A stretch of 13,935 nt of DNA from Anaerolineales bacterium (GCA_023144145.1 JAGLGG010000104.1:1-13935), one strand, 5' to 3'. Positions 1 to 6,670 are shown, counted from the stretch's first letter. The notes: generated from the letters alone by a model not told the origin. Made by a program: numbers and translations.

Positions 1-262
1 CATCCTTGCCTGTTCCGCGTTAACAGAAAACTTTCGAAAGAAATTACTCAAGGGATATCCGGAGATTAAACTTATTCATCTGAATGGTGACTTCGATCTC
101 ATTAAGAAACGGATGGAGAAACGCAGAGGCCACTACTTCAAAGCAAAATTACTCGAAAGCCAATTTGAAACCCTGGAAGAGCCCAAGGGAGTTCTAGCAA
201 TTGATATTTCGAAGGGACTAGATGAGATCGTCAAGGAGATTCGGAAGCATTTAGGAGTGTAA
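1..262 (+). CDS. gntK: Gluconokinase, C-terminal part (gene cut by window start)
   Basis: Read from base 2, the frame stays open for 86 codons to a TAA at 260-262. Gluconokinase phosphorylates D-gluconate to 6-phosphogluconate with ATP in the cytoplasm, feeding the pentose phosphate or Entner-Doudoroff routes. The visible part matches the C-terminal half of the GntK/IdnK P-loop kinase family: ACSALTENFRKKL near the start (the family has ACSALK plus a basic stretch), LIHLNGDFDLI, then the very characteristic RRGHYFKAKLLESQFETLEEP region at about residues 41-61 of the fragment, then VLAIDIS and a terminal helix. The N-terminal Walker A region lies outside the window. The gene is followed by about 530 bases of structured non-coding DNA and converges with the yjbQ-like gene. 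Identification is firm; only the fragment is visible, so activity cannot be judged. Confidence 0.93.
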   Translation, partial: ILACSALTENFRKKLLKGYPEIKLIHLNGDFDLIKKRMEKRRGHYFKAKLLESQFETLEEPKGVLAIDISKGLDEIVKEIRKHLGV

Positions 263-335
263 TGAGGAGGTAGTCGGAATGATATGTGGTAAGTGGACCA
301 AATCCATATGAATCCTCACCTCTAATAGGGATGAA

Positions 336-407
336 TCTGGAGTGCATCGGGCCTAAGCTGCGCTCAGGCGTGAACCACTGGACTCCTTTTCGGTTCAAAG
401 GGAACAT
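336..407 (+). repeat. Structured repeat, copy A (shortened)
   Basis: This copy starts TCTGGAGTGCATCGG and ends CTGGACTCC plus a conserved tail that runs to GGGAACAT. Aligned with the copy at 667-750 it is 72 instead of 84 bases: the right half of the first hairpin and the left half of the second are replaced by GCCTAAGCT, so neither hairpin can form fully. GGAGT (339-343) can still pair with ACTCC (382-386), and CCTTT (385-389) with AAAGG (397-401). It looks like an internally deleted member of the same family. No protein-coding signal is present. Confidence 0.75.
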
Positions 408-442
408 CAAAATCCACAGCCCGGGCAGCTAGTATGTGGGAC

Positions 443-456
443 CCCAGGCAGCTGGG
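443..456. repeat. Small hairpin between repeat copies A and B
   Basis: CCCAG (443-447) and CTGGG (452-456) form a 5-bp stem around GCAG. The surrounding stretch, 408-487, contains GCAGCT twice but no open frame or recognisable site. It may be debris of a further repeat copy; this is weak. Confidence 0.3.
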
Positions 457-487
457 TTGGTATGACATCGTGTTTACTATGTACGTA

Positions 488-631
488 TCTGGAGTGCTTC
501 AGCTTTGCTGAAGCAACCTGAGCAAGCTCAGGCAGCGACTGGATTCAGGGAGAGAGTTAGGGAAAACACAAGCCGGGACCCACCCACGCAGGCTGCGCCT
601 GCGCCCGGAATGCAAATGTCCGGACTCCAGA
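488..631 (+). repeat. Structured repeat, copy B, with terminal inverted repeats
   Basis: The 144-base unit begins with TCTGGAGT (488-495) and ends with its exact reverse complement ACTCCAGA (624-631), so it has MITE-like ends. Inside are GCTTCAGC/GCTGAAGC around TTT (496-514), CCTGAGC/GCTCAGG around AA (517-532), and GCAGGC/GCCTGC around TGC (588-602). The last is nested in CCGGG/CCCGG (573-577 with 604-608), which competes with CCGGA/TCCGG (605-609 with 619-623). The first two hairpins correspond to those of copy C, but their stem sequence differs while pairing is kept. This is the only copy with both ends intact. No transposase is nearby. Confidence 0.75.
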
Positions 632-666
632 GTGTTTTCTTTACTCTACGAAGGCTCAAAACAAAA

Positions 667-750
667 TCTGGAGTGCATCGGCTCTGCCGATGCAACCTGA
701 GCGAAGCTCAGGCGTGAGCCGCTGGACTCCTTTTCGGCCAAAGGGAACAT
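667..750 (+). repeat. Structured repeat, copy C
   Basis: This copy starts TCTGGAGT and contains two perfect hairpins: GCATCGGC/GCCGATGC around TCT (675-693) and CCTGAGC/GCTCAGG around GAA (696-712). GGAGT (670-674) can pair with ACTCC (726-730), enclosing both hairpins in a cloverleaf-like fold, followed by CCTTT/AAAGG (729-733 with 740-744). The tail to GGGAACAT is shared with copy A. Compared with copy B, the first hairpin has a different stem sequence but an identical shape, which suggests that structure is kept. It is not a tRNA: there is no T-arm consensus. Confidence 0.75.
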
Positions 751-768
751 TCTATTCCGTTACCAGAG

Positions 769-788
769 TGTCACCCCCGGGGGTGACA
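769..788. repeat. Perfect 20-bp GC-rich palindrome
   Basis: TGTCACCCCC (769-778) is followed directly by its reverse complement GGGGGTGACA (779-788), with no spacer. It lies two bases past the stop codon of the minus-strand yjbQ-like gene and between two convergent genes. As RNA it could fold into a strong stem and act as a transcript end or stabiliser. Neither strand has a U-run next to it, so a classical intrinsic terminator is not supported. A repeated palindrome shared across the genome, or a protein-binding site, is possible. Confidence 0.6.
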
Positions 789-790
789 TA

Positions 791-1201
791 TTATTCCATA
801 TCAGGAATAATCTTGATTTGCACGCGCCGCGTTCGAGGTCCGTCGAATTCACATAAATATATGCCCTGCCACCTGCCCAGAACGATATTCCCCCCCTCGA
901 TAAAAATGACCAAATTATTTCCCACGAACGATGTTTTCAAGTGGCTTGCACTGTTACCTTCAAAGTGTCGGTAATAAGGTTGATCATCCGGAGCGATCCG
1001 GTCTAAGTCCGTGAGCATATCTCGAACTACATTCGGGTCGGCATTTTCGTTCAGAGTTATCCCCGCTGTGGTGTGAGGTACGAAAATGAGGGCAATCCCA
1101 TCTTCAATCTCACTTTGATGAACAATTGTTTGGACCTTGGCAGTAATTTCAACAAAGCAGCTATGCGCGGGTGTTTCGACAGAAATTCTTTGGATCCTCA
1201 T
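791..1201 (-). CDS. YjbQ/UPF0047 family protein
   Basis: This 136-residue protein has full family length and the conserved UPF0047 (YjbQ) blocks: FVPHTTAGITLNENADPNV at about residues 40-58 with His43, HFEGNSASHLK at 79-89 with His79 and His87, and GRWQGIYLCEFDGPR at 109-123. Members form compact homotrimers with a His-rich site. Some have weak thiamin phosphate synthase activity, but the physiological role is not settled, so no pathway is assigned. The ATG overlaps the TGA of the upstream TPR-like gene in an ATGA junction (1198-1201), so translation is probably coupled; it is the last gene of the LCP operon. Nothing is truncated. The family call is firm and the function is open. Confidence 0.93.
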   Translation of the reverse strand: MRIQRISVETPAHSCFVEITAKVQTIVHQSEIEDGIALIFVPHTTAGITLNENADPNVVRDMLTDLDRIAPDDQPYYRHFEGNSASHLKTSFVGNNLVIFIEGGNIVLGRWQGIYLCEFDGPRTRRVQIKIIPDME

Positions 1202-2334
1202 GGATCAGGCGTGACCGTAACGGTGGCAGTGGGTGTCGGAGTGTCTGAATCTGGCGGGGTTGGAGTTTCTGTTATATCTGGGGTAAGTGTCAGTGTCAAC
1301 TCCTGAGTTGGGGTCTCAGTGGGTGTTGGCGCAGTAGCTGTCATACAAAGAACTGCTGCCTCAGTAGCCGTAGGAATTAACTCTTCGTTGAAAAATGTGA
1401 TGAGCGATTCATCATAGGTCACAACAGCACCACATGGATCTTCAGTTGCAACCAGGTTATCCCCATAGGCATGCGCAGAAATCGCAAATTTGTAGCAAGA
1501 ATCCCAAATTGCCGCGCCACATAGCTGCGAGAACCATTGGTAGGCCTGTGCCCAATCGAGGCCAACAAAACTGTTTGCGAAAAGGTAGAACTCTGCAGAT
1601 CTTCGCCAGCTTAATGCCTGGTCATCCAAAGGCTCGAACCTTTCCGCCAGACTTAGATCATAGATCCCCTGCTCTAAGAAACCAGATAAAATGCGATCCA
1701 AGCCCCGGTTTCGAAGACCTCGGAACATCAAATTACTCACCGCATTCGCTTGATAATCAGGATTCTCAGCACGCAACTTGATCAAAAGGTTCAGTGCGAG
1801 GTCCCAATCACCACGTTCGGTTGCCGCATTCGCCTCATTAAAGGTGCTTTCAATCGAACTCAAGTCGGGTGTGGGGGATGGTGTCGTTATGGTTGGAGTT
1901 ACCTCCAGAGTTGGCGTGAGCGTTGGCCGGTTGAGTGCCTCCAAAGCCAGATCTAATAGTCCGATAGCGGCCTCATTATCCGGGTCTACACTCAGGACGT
2001 ATTCCGCACGTTGACGGGCCAAGTCAAATCGACCTGCAGTAAGATCTTCCACGCCAAGGTTGAATTGCTCAAGGAGCGATTTCGCTTCATCTCTTAATTC
2101 TGCATTGTTTCGATCAATGAGACCCTCCTGATATCCTGTATAACCTCCTATGTACAACACAACGATAGCGAATAGAGGGAAAACGATCAGCCACCAATAT
2201 CCCTTTAGAAGGGTCCGGAATTTATCCTTTCTATTCGGAGTTTTCTTTTCCCCGAGCTCCGGATCTGGCATCCTGTCTTCGGATGAATTTTTATCCATCA
2301 AATCGATCTCAGGGTCCATTTGAGCCATCTTCAT
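1198..2334 (-). CDS. Membrane-anchored TPR-like protein with Thr/Pro-rich linkers
   Basis: I do not recognise a named family. Of 378 residues, about 1-45 are charged and cytoplasmic, 47-68 form one transmembrane helix (WWLIVFPLFAIVVLYIGGY), and the rest should be outside. Residues 76-135 and 160-260 are helical TPR-like repeats (for example GRFDLARQRAEYVLSVDPDN, then ERGDWDLALNLLIKLRAENP). They are separated by a Thr/Pro linker at 137-158, and a longer one fills about 332-378. Four cysteines (272, 280, 301, 330) lie in the C-terminal globular part and could form disulfides. The start overlaps the end of the LCP gene by 26 bases. In-frame ATGs at 2317-2319 (codon 6) and codon 3 are alternatives, and none has a clear Shine-Dalgarno site, so coupling to the LCP gene is likely. 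I infer a scaffold or partner for the LCP enzyme in the envelope. Confidence 0.85.
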   Translation of the reverse strand: MKMAQMDPEIDLMDKNSSEDRMPDPELGEKKTPNRKDKFRTLLKGYWWLIVFPLFAIVVLYIGGYTGYQEGLIDRNNAELRDEAKSLLEQFNLGVEDLTAGRFDLARQRAEYVLSVDPDNEAAIGLLDLALEALNRPTLTPTLEVTPTITTPSPTPDLSSIESTFNEANAATERGDWDLALNLLIKLRAENPDYQANAVSNLMFRGLRNRGLDRILSGFLEQGIYDLSLAERFEPLDDQALSWRRSAEFYLFANSFVGLDWAQAYQWFSQLCGAAIWDSCYKFAISAHAYGDNLVATEDPCGAVVTYDESLITFFNEELIPTATEAAVLCMTATAPTPTETPTQELTLTLTPDITETPTPPDSDTPTPTATVTVTPDP

Positions 2335-3427
2335 TTGCTAGTATGAACGGGCCAAAACCGCTCGTATCTACAAATATTTCATCTCGCATAATTCGAATCT
2401 GGTCGGGCACAGCCCGCAAGACATTGGCACCATCCGGCCTGACATGGAACGCTATCATATTTGGAGGTGCTATTACACCCTGACTGATATTGTCCTTCGG
2501 GATGCTTATCGCGAGCCAACCCAACGCAATCATCTCTTGTAAGGACATGTTGGTCTTGATCCCTTCTGAGAGCTGCAAGTAAAGGCCTGGAGCTTTAGTG
2601 ACTAATGTAGGAATCATATCGAACCCTACCACGCGATCCATGACCGCCAGTGCTACCTGCTGCTGCCGTCCAGCACGTCCAAAATCGCCTCCCCCATATT
2701 TTCGAACTCGCGCATATGCCAATGTCTCCGCTCCATCCAAATGGTACGGTTTCGGATCCAACCAGAAGGCATCCCTGCCAATAGGAGCAATTTTTATACG
2801 TTCTTTAACCTCCACATCAATACCACCAATTTCATCGATTAAATTCTCAAAGGTTGGAAATTCGATGACCGCGTAATACTGAATGGGAATTCCCAGAAGG
2901 TTTTCAACCACCTGCATCGCCAAACCAGGACCACCTCCAGGGAGGCTGTAGGCTTCTCCAAACATATACGCGGTGTTAATTCTGTTAAATCCGAAACCTG
3001 GAATTTCCACCCACAAATCCCTGGGGATTGAGAGCATTCCTGCCTCTTGGGTAATAGGATCGATCGTCACCAAAAACATCGAATCGCTCCTTGGTGCTCC
3101 CATGTTCGCCACCCAATCTCTAAAATCCAAACCCATAAGTAATATCGTTACTCGATCGCTACCCTCCCAAGGTTCCGGTGTAACTTCAATGGGTATAAGT
3201 GTGGGCGTGGCGCCAGGCTCAGTAGGTGCCAGCTGTGTTTGCCTTTGACCGGGTTGAAAAGGATTAAGGCCTACCCCTGTCCATGTGGCTGAAAGATCCC
3301 TGGTCATGTAATGCACGAGGACGCCTCCAAGCAGGATATCAATGACAAACCCTACTGCGATTCCTGTACGGAGGATTTTGAGCATTCGATTAGAGGTCAG
3401 GAACATCCGAACCTTTTCTAGATCCAT
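2309..3427 (-). CDS. LytR-CpsA-Psr (LCP) family glycopolymer transferase
   Basis: LCP proteins attach undecaprenyl-linked glycopolymers to the cell wall or other acceptors on the outer face of the membrane. The 372-residue protein has a short cytoplasmic tail, one transmembrane helix at about 20-40 (TGIAVGFVIDILLGGVLVHY), a Thr/Pro-rich spacer at 62-88, and an LCP domain from about 92 to 270. Recognisable LCP elements are ILLMGLD (95-101), APRSDSMFLVTIDP (111-124), GMLSIPRDLWVEIPG (130-144), INTAYMFG (150-157), the GGIDVEV strand (201-207), DGAETLAYARVR (231-242) and DFGRAGRQQQV (248-258). The conserved Arg/Asp residues (R113, D115, R136, D137, R242, R251, R254) are present. ATG at 3425-3427 is preceded by AAGGG with six bases spacing. 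It heads an operon with the TPR-like and yjbQ-like genes. The substrate cannot be told from sequence. Confidence 0.93.
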   Translation of the reverse strand: MDLEKVRMFLTSNRMLKILRTGIAVGFVIDILLGGVLVHYMTRDLSATWTGVGLNPFQPGQRQTQLAPTEPGATPTLIPIEVTPEPWEGSDRVTILLMGLDFRDWVANMGAPRSDSMFLVTIDPITQEAGMLSIPRDLWVEIPGFGFNRINTAYMFGEAYSLPGGGPGLAMQVVENLLGIPIQYYAVIEFPTFENLIDEIGGIDVEVKERIKIAPIGRDAFWLDPKPYHLDGAETLAYARVRKYGGGDFGRAGRQQQVALAVMDRVVGFDMIPTLVTKAPGLYLQLSEGIKTNMSLQEMIALGWLAISIPKDNISQGVIAPPNMIAFHVRPDGANVLRAVPDQIRIMRDEIFVDTSGFGPFILANEDGSNGP

Positions 3428-3490
3428 CTCCAGCCCTTGTGATATTCGTTAATACACATACATTCTACGTTATGCAATTTCAACTGCCAG

Positions 3491-3539
3491 TGTTCCGTCC
3501 AACGTGATTCTTTAGACAGGATAGACAAAGGACGGAACA
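3491..3539. promoter_or_regulatory. 10-bp inverted repeat upstream of the LCP operon
   Basis: TGTTCCGTCC (3491-3500) and GGACGGAACA (3530-3539) are exact reverse complements separated by 29 bases. They lie 64 to 112 bases upstream of the LCP start codon, just upstream of the weak promoter candidate. They could be paired half-sites for a regulator, or a stem in a leader RNA. The 29-base spacer is not self-complementary and no U-run follows on either strand, so a terminator is unlikely. Confidence 0.45.
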
Positions 3540-3893
3540 ACATAAGCATTTGTCAAGGATGTAGTAACCCGGTTTATGAATGGTATCTTTATCCTTGAGA
3601 AAGCACTTGTAGCTGCTCACCTTCTTCAAATCACCAATGATTCCTTAATTCAACGTTTGTGCAATCAGGTCCACGGCACAAAAAACATTATCATCACGCC
3701 TACAATTGCAGTAATCGTGCCCATAACAACCCGCCTCGTGGCCCATTGCTCCTCCAAGGCAAGAATTATCACCTGCCAAGTACCGATGGTCAAGGTGGGT
3801 TCTTATAGCCCCATTGAAGGGTCCTGCTCCAAGCCTCTTAGATCAATAAAACCCCTAATGAGTGTTTCTACCGCTGCCAAACGAGTCCTTATT

Positions 3894-3932
3894 TACAAAA
3901 ATTTCCCCGGGGGACCTCTGCCCTCCGGGGGA
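3894..3932 (-). terminator. Intrinsic terminator of the YdcF-type gene
   Basis: Read on the minus strand, a GC-rich stem (CCCCGG at 3905-3910 pairing with CCGGGG at 3925-3930, extended by GGG against CCC with one wobble) is followed at once by AAATTTTTG (complement of 3895-3903). It lies 36 to 74 bases past the stop codon of the DUF218 gene. This is a textbook rho-independent terminator and separates that gene from the LCP operon downstream. Confidence 0.85.
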
Positions 3933-3967
3933 TGGATAATCTAACGGAAGCGCTATTCGAGCCCTAT

Positions 3968-4765
3968 CTATGGGGGGCTCAACCATCCCCGAACCCAGTA
4001 ATAACCAAGCGCCATGTACTCTCGCATCGCCGCCTGGCTCGCATCCAAAGCAATCCATGAGGGAAAGATCGCAATTGATCCATCGAAGCCTTCGGACCTG
4101 AGTGCCGAGGGGCTGGGGATGGGATTCATGCCGTGTGCCTCAAATACAGCGATTGAACGTTTCATGTGAATTGCTGATGTCACAAGAACGAATCCGTCAA
4201 CATCGTATTCATCCAGAATAGGGCCGAGCTTCATTGCCTGTTCCCTGGTACTCTGTGATGCGGATTCAAGCACGATCGCATCTTCAGGAATACCAGCGTC
4301 CATCAACATGTCTTCAAGCATAAGGCTTTCCGGCGTACCTCCTCCTAGAAATGGATTGCTTCCGCCGGATACGATCATAAGGGGTTCATCCAGCAGATCG
4401 TACAAGCGGATCCCCTCCATCGCGCGCAGCGCACTGGCGCTGATTAAAAGGCTGAAGACCTCTCCGCGCGAGCGAAGATTTACACTTCCTCCTCCTAATA
4501 TTATTACCGCCTCAGCATCACCTGCGTCAGAAAGCGATTCAATTGGCTCGAATTTCCCAGTCAATCCGGATTCCAATGCAATTGCACCCAAAGGTGTGCT
4601 CACGACCCAATAGAACACGACCAATATGGTTAGCCATGTCCTTCCCCACCGATTTGGTCGTTTCCCACTGTAAAGGAGAATTACACCGATCACTGCGCCG
4701 ATGATGAGGAATGTAGATGAACCGGGAATGAAGTAGTCTTTTACAAATTGGACAAAAAATTCCAA
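3968..4765 (-). CDS. YdcF/SanA/ElyC-type (DUF218) membrane protein
   Basis: DUF218 proteins have a Rossmann-like domain and are linked to envelope polysaccharide or lipid-carrier metabolism. Numbered from the longer GTG start at 4819, there are two transmembrane helices (about 34-50 and 62-80), then the domain: AVIILGGGSVNLRSRGE (104-120), MIVSGGSNPFLGGGTPES (148-165), VLESASQSTREQA (183-195), and VTSAIHMKRSIAVFEAHGM (213-231). These are the family signatures. I prefer a TTG start at 4763-4765, codon 19 of the long frame. A full GGAGG (complement at 4774-4778) sits eight bases before it, while the GTG at 4817-4819 has no such site, and the shorter protein begins at the first membrane segment as in relatives. 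The gene is single, with its own terminator. The family is firm; the exact substrate is unknown. Confidence 0.88.
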   Translation of the reverse strand: MEFFVQFVKDYFIPGSSTFLIIGAVIGVILLYSGKRPNRWGRTWLTILVVFYWVVSTPLGAIALESGLTGKFEPIESLSDAGDAEAVIILGGGSVNLRSRGEVFSLLISASALRAMEGIRLYDLLDEPLMIVSGGSNPFLGGGTPESLMLEDMLMDAGIPEDAIVLESASQSTREQAMKLGPILDEYDVDGFVLVTSAIHMKRSIAVFEAHGMNPIPSPSALRSEGFDGSIAIFPSWIALDASQAAMREYMALGYYWVRGWLSPP

Positions 4766-5029
4766 TGTACTGGCCTCCGGATGAGCCGCGGCTCGGAAAT
4801 TGCGCCGTAATCCTATCACTCTAAAGGTTAGATTGAAATAGCCCCTTTATCACGCTTGAAGTGCCCGGGTCTTGTGAATTTGCAGGACAAGGTAATTTAT
4901 AAATAAAGAAGTAGTTTGATGGATGGGGTATGATGCAAAGCCCTTCGAATGGATTGGGGCATTTATTAAGGATCGGAATGTGGATCTTTTTCCTGAAATG
5001 TTCGGATCATTGAGGTGGGTGAGGGTGAA
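4766..5029. other. Gap between the glycosyltransferase and DUF218 genes
   Basis: No gene or hairpin stands out. A plus-strand frame of 27 codons from ATG at about 4931 has no ribosome site and reads as noise. The minus-strand promoter of the DUF218 gene should lie here; AT-rich sequence around 4893-4915 is the most promoter-like part, but no good -35/-10 pair was found. Confidence 0.35.
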
Positions 5030-6289
5030 TTAGGCTAGTTCATTCCGATATTCTGCCAAGACAGCAGCGTAGAGTTCGAGAACTTGGTCAGTAATAATCG
5101 ACCAGGAAAATTCCTTGGCATATTCGGAGGCTTGCCTCCCCATTTTCTCCCTGAGTTCGTGATCCTGCATCAATTCGATTAAACGATCAGCCAATGCCTC
5201 AGGATCCGCTGCTGGTACATGAAAGCCCGTTTCTCCATCTTTAACCAGGAAAGCAAGTCCCCCAGTTTCAGAGGCCACGACCGGAGTTCCGCAGGCCATC
5301 GATTCCAGGGCGACCATACCAAAGGATTCGTAATGCGAAGGAACCACAACTACTTCCGCGGCCGAATAGTAATACTGAAGCGTATCCTGATCTTGCTTAC
5401 CCAGAAACATGATCATGTCATCGAGACCGAGCGACTTGCGTAGGTTTTGCAATCGCTCTGTTTCCGCCGACATTTGCTCATCACTTACCTCTGGATCACC
5501 CCCTATTATTGCCAGACAAACGGGGAATATATCCAGAATGCCCTTTTGCTTCATGATCGCCATCGCTTCGATGAGTGTGTCGATACCCTTTAAGGGTTCG
5601 ATCCGCCCAACATAGAGCAGCATGCAATGCTTGGCAGGTGTTCCAATGAATTCGACCGCTTCATCTTTAGGTATGGAGTAAAACCTGGTCGTGTCTACCC
5701 CGGGTGGTACCACAACGATTCGGTTGGTATCTGCCCTGTACAACCACTGTAGTTGAGCCAATTCCGCTTGAGTCGCTGCGACAATGCGATCGGCTTCATT
5801 AAGAAGACGAATTTCAGATTCGAGCCGCAGCTCAGATGCATTTTCCTCTGGGCTTCGTGCGACACGGTTCTTCATCACTGCCAGAGTATGAAACATGTGA
5901 ACAACGGGCACCCCCCACTCCGCTCTCAACTCAAGGGCTGCCAGACCTGATAGCCAATAATGACTATGGATCAGGTCGTACTCAAGGTCTTTCTTGTAGG
6001 CAAATTCCTTAATACCTTCCAGGTATTGGGGGAGATAATTTACCAATTCGGGTTTAGGCATTGGAATCTCGGGACCTGCGGGGATGTGCACAATGCGGTT
6101 GCCAAATCCTAGATCGTGAAGCACATGGGGGACATGTTCATCCTGTGAGCGTGTAAAGACATCAACGCCAACACTTCTACGTCCAAGCTCTCGTGTGAGG
6201 TCTCGGACATAAACATTCATCCCACCCGTATCTTTACCACCAAGTGTTGCTAGGGGGCAAGTATGAAAAGAAAGCATCGCAATACGCAC
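5030..6289 (-). CDS. Family-4 glycosyltransferase, MshA/sucrose-phosphate synthase-like
   Basis: This 419-residue GT-B enzyme should move a sugar from a nucleotide donor to an acceptor in the cytoplasm. The N-terminal acceptor domain has GGKDTGGMNVYVRDLTREL at 17-35, the layout seen in MshA and sucrose-phosphate synthase-like enzymes, and HSHYW at 108-112. The C-terminal donor domain has VVVPPGVDTTRF (192-203), LLYVGRIEPLKGIDTLIEA (224-242) with the phosphate-binding Arg and Lys, and the EX7E motif from Glu321 to Glu329 (ESFGMVALE). Length is full. The start is GTG at 6287-6289, with AGGAG 11 bases upstream; an ATG at codon 5 is possible. It is a single gene on the minus strand. Mycothiol synthesis is not implied, because no partner gene is visible; an envelope or storage glycan or glycolipid is equally likely. 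Confidence 0.9.
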   Translation of the reverse strand: MRIAMLSFHTCPLATLGGKDTGGMNVYVRDLTRELGRRSVGVDVFTRSQDEHVPHVLHDLGFGNRIVHIPAGPEIPMPKPELVNYLPQYLEGIKEFAYKKDLEYDLIHSHYWLSGLAALELRAEWGVPVVHMFHTLAVMKNRVARSPEENASELRLESEIRLLNEADRIVAATQAELAQLQWLYRADTNRIVVVPPGVDTTRFYSIPKDEAVEFIGTPAKHCMLLYVGRIEPLKGIDTLIEAMAIMKQKGILDIFPVCLAIIGGDPEVSDEQMSAETERLQNLRKSLGLDDMIMFLGKQDQDTLQYYYSAAEVVVVPSHYESFGMVALESMACGTPVVASETGGLAFLVKDGETGFHVPAADPEALADRLIELMQDHELREKMGRQASEYAKEFSWSIITDQVLELYAAVLAEYRNELA

Positions 6290-6458
6290 GGTTTAATTAT
6301 CTCCTGAGAGACCTTTCTTGCCAAGGATTTCATGACCGAGCGTACGAAAAACAACCGAATACCGCTTTTTTAATCACAAATTGATGACGCAAGGCCGCAT
6401 TATGGTAGCAACAAGTGCGTTGGAGGGAATTAAAGGTGGATTTGAGCACAACCAAAGA

Positions 6459-6487
6459 TTGAAGGTCCTAACCCGCACTGGTATAAT
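6459..6487 (+). promoter_or_regulatory. Sigma-70-type promoter of the tRNA gene
   Basis: TTGAAG (6459-6464) and a perfect TATAAT (6482-6487) are separated by exactly 17 bases. The first tRNA base is nine bases after the -10 box, so the 5' leader would be only a few bases long. It is the best promoter in the window. Confidence 0.85.
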
Positions 6488-6496
6488 CCCGTCGTT

Positions 6497-6568
6497 GCCA
6501 GCGTAGCTCAGTGGTAGAGCAGGCGCTTCGTAAGCGTCAGGCCAAGGGTTCGAATCCCTTCGCTGGCT
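6497..6568 (+). tRNA. tRNA-Thr (anticodon CGT)
   Basis: A 72-base cloverleaf folds completely: acceptor GCCAGCG with CGCTGGC, D-arm GCTC-AGTGGTA-GAGC, anticodon stem GGCGC with GCGTC (one G-U pair) around loop TTCGTAA, a five-base variable loop, and T-arm AAGGG-TTCGAAT-CCCTT. The anticodon CGT reads ACG threonine codons. The discriminator is T6568 and the CCA end is not encoded. The gene has its own promoter and terminator and stands alone. Confidence 0.97.
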
Positions 6569-6629
6569 TGATCCTTTATCTTTCGCTTATTTTGAGAATC
6601 AAAGGCAATCCAAGGGTGAGTAAATGTCG

Positions 6630-6670
6630 AAAGTGTGTTGTTTGGCTTTGCCAACCAGCACACTTTCTTT
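6630..6670 (+). terminator. Intrinsic terminator of the tRNA unit
   Basis: AAAGTGTG (6630-6637) pairs with CACACTTT (6659-6666). The stem continues with TTG/CAG and then, after one mismatch, TTGGC (6642-6646) with GCCAA (6650-6654) around TTT. It ends in TTTCTTT on the plus strand. It lies 62 bases past the tRNA and also insulates it from the uridine kinase operon. Confidence 0.85.

Larger units (their letters stand above)
3428..3967. other. 540-base region without a convincing gene
   Basis: The part next to the LCP gene should hold its promoter. The best minus-strand candidate is TTGAAA (3478-3483 on the plus strand as its complement), 17 bases, then a poor TATGTG (3455-3460). Upstream of that is a 10-bp inverted repeat (3491-3539). 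A plus-strand frame at 3576-3944 has no ribosome site and no recognisable protein. On the minus strand 3665-3793 reads a 42-codon frame from TTG ending in a hydrophobic helix (VVMGTITAIVGVMIMFF, then VPWT), and another frame starts at an ATG behind GGAGG. The 3' end of the region holds the ydcF-type terminator. This may be the relic of a lost gene. Confidence 0.5.

Noticed and set aside
505..717. Plus-strand open frame of 70 codons across repeats B and C
   Set aside because: It runs through hairpin repeats, has no ribosome site, and its composition follows the repeats rather than a protein.
331..760. CRISPR array or tRNA-like gene in the repeat region
   Set aside because: Copies have unequal length, irregular spacing and internal hairpins rather than uniform repeats with unique spacers; there is no T-arm or anticodon arm of a tRNA.
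690..974. Plus-strand frame of 94 codons overlapping the yjbQ-like gene
   Set aside because: It is antisense to a clear UPF0047 gene and begins within a repeat hairpin.
3576..3944. Plus-strand frame of 122 codons in the gene-poor region
   Set aside because: There is no Shine-Dalgarno site and no recognisable protein, and it runs through the ydcF-side terminator hairpin; kept only as a note in the region entry.
6497..6568. tRNA-Thr as a possible integration (att) site
   Set aside because: No integrase and no direct repeat of the tRNA 3' end was seen in the flanks.
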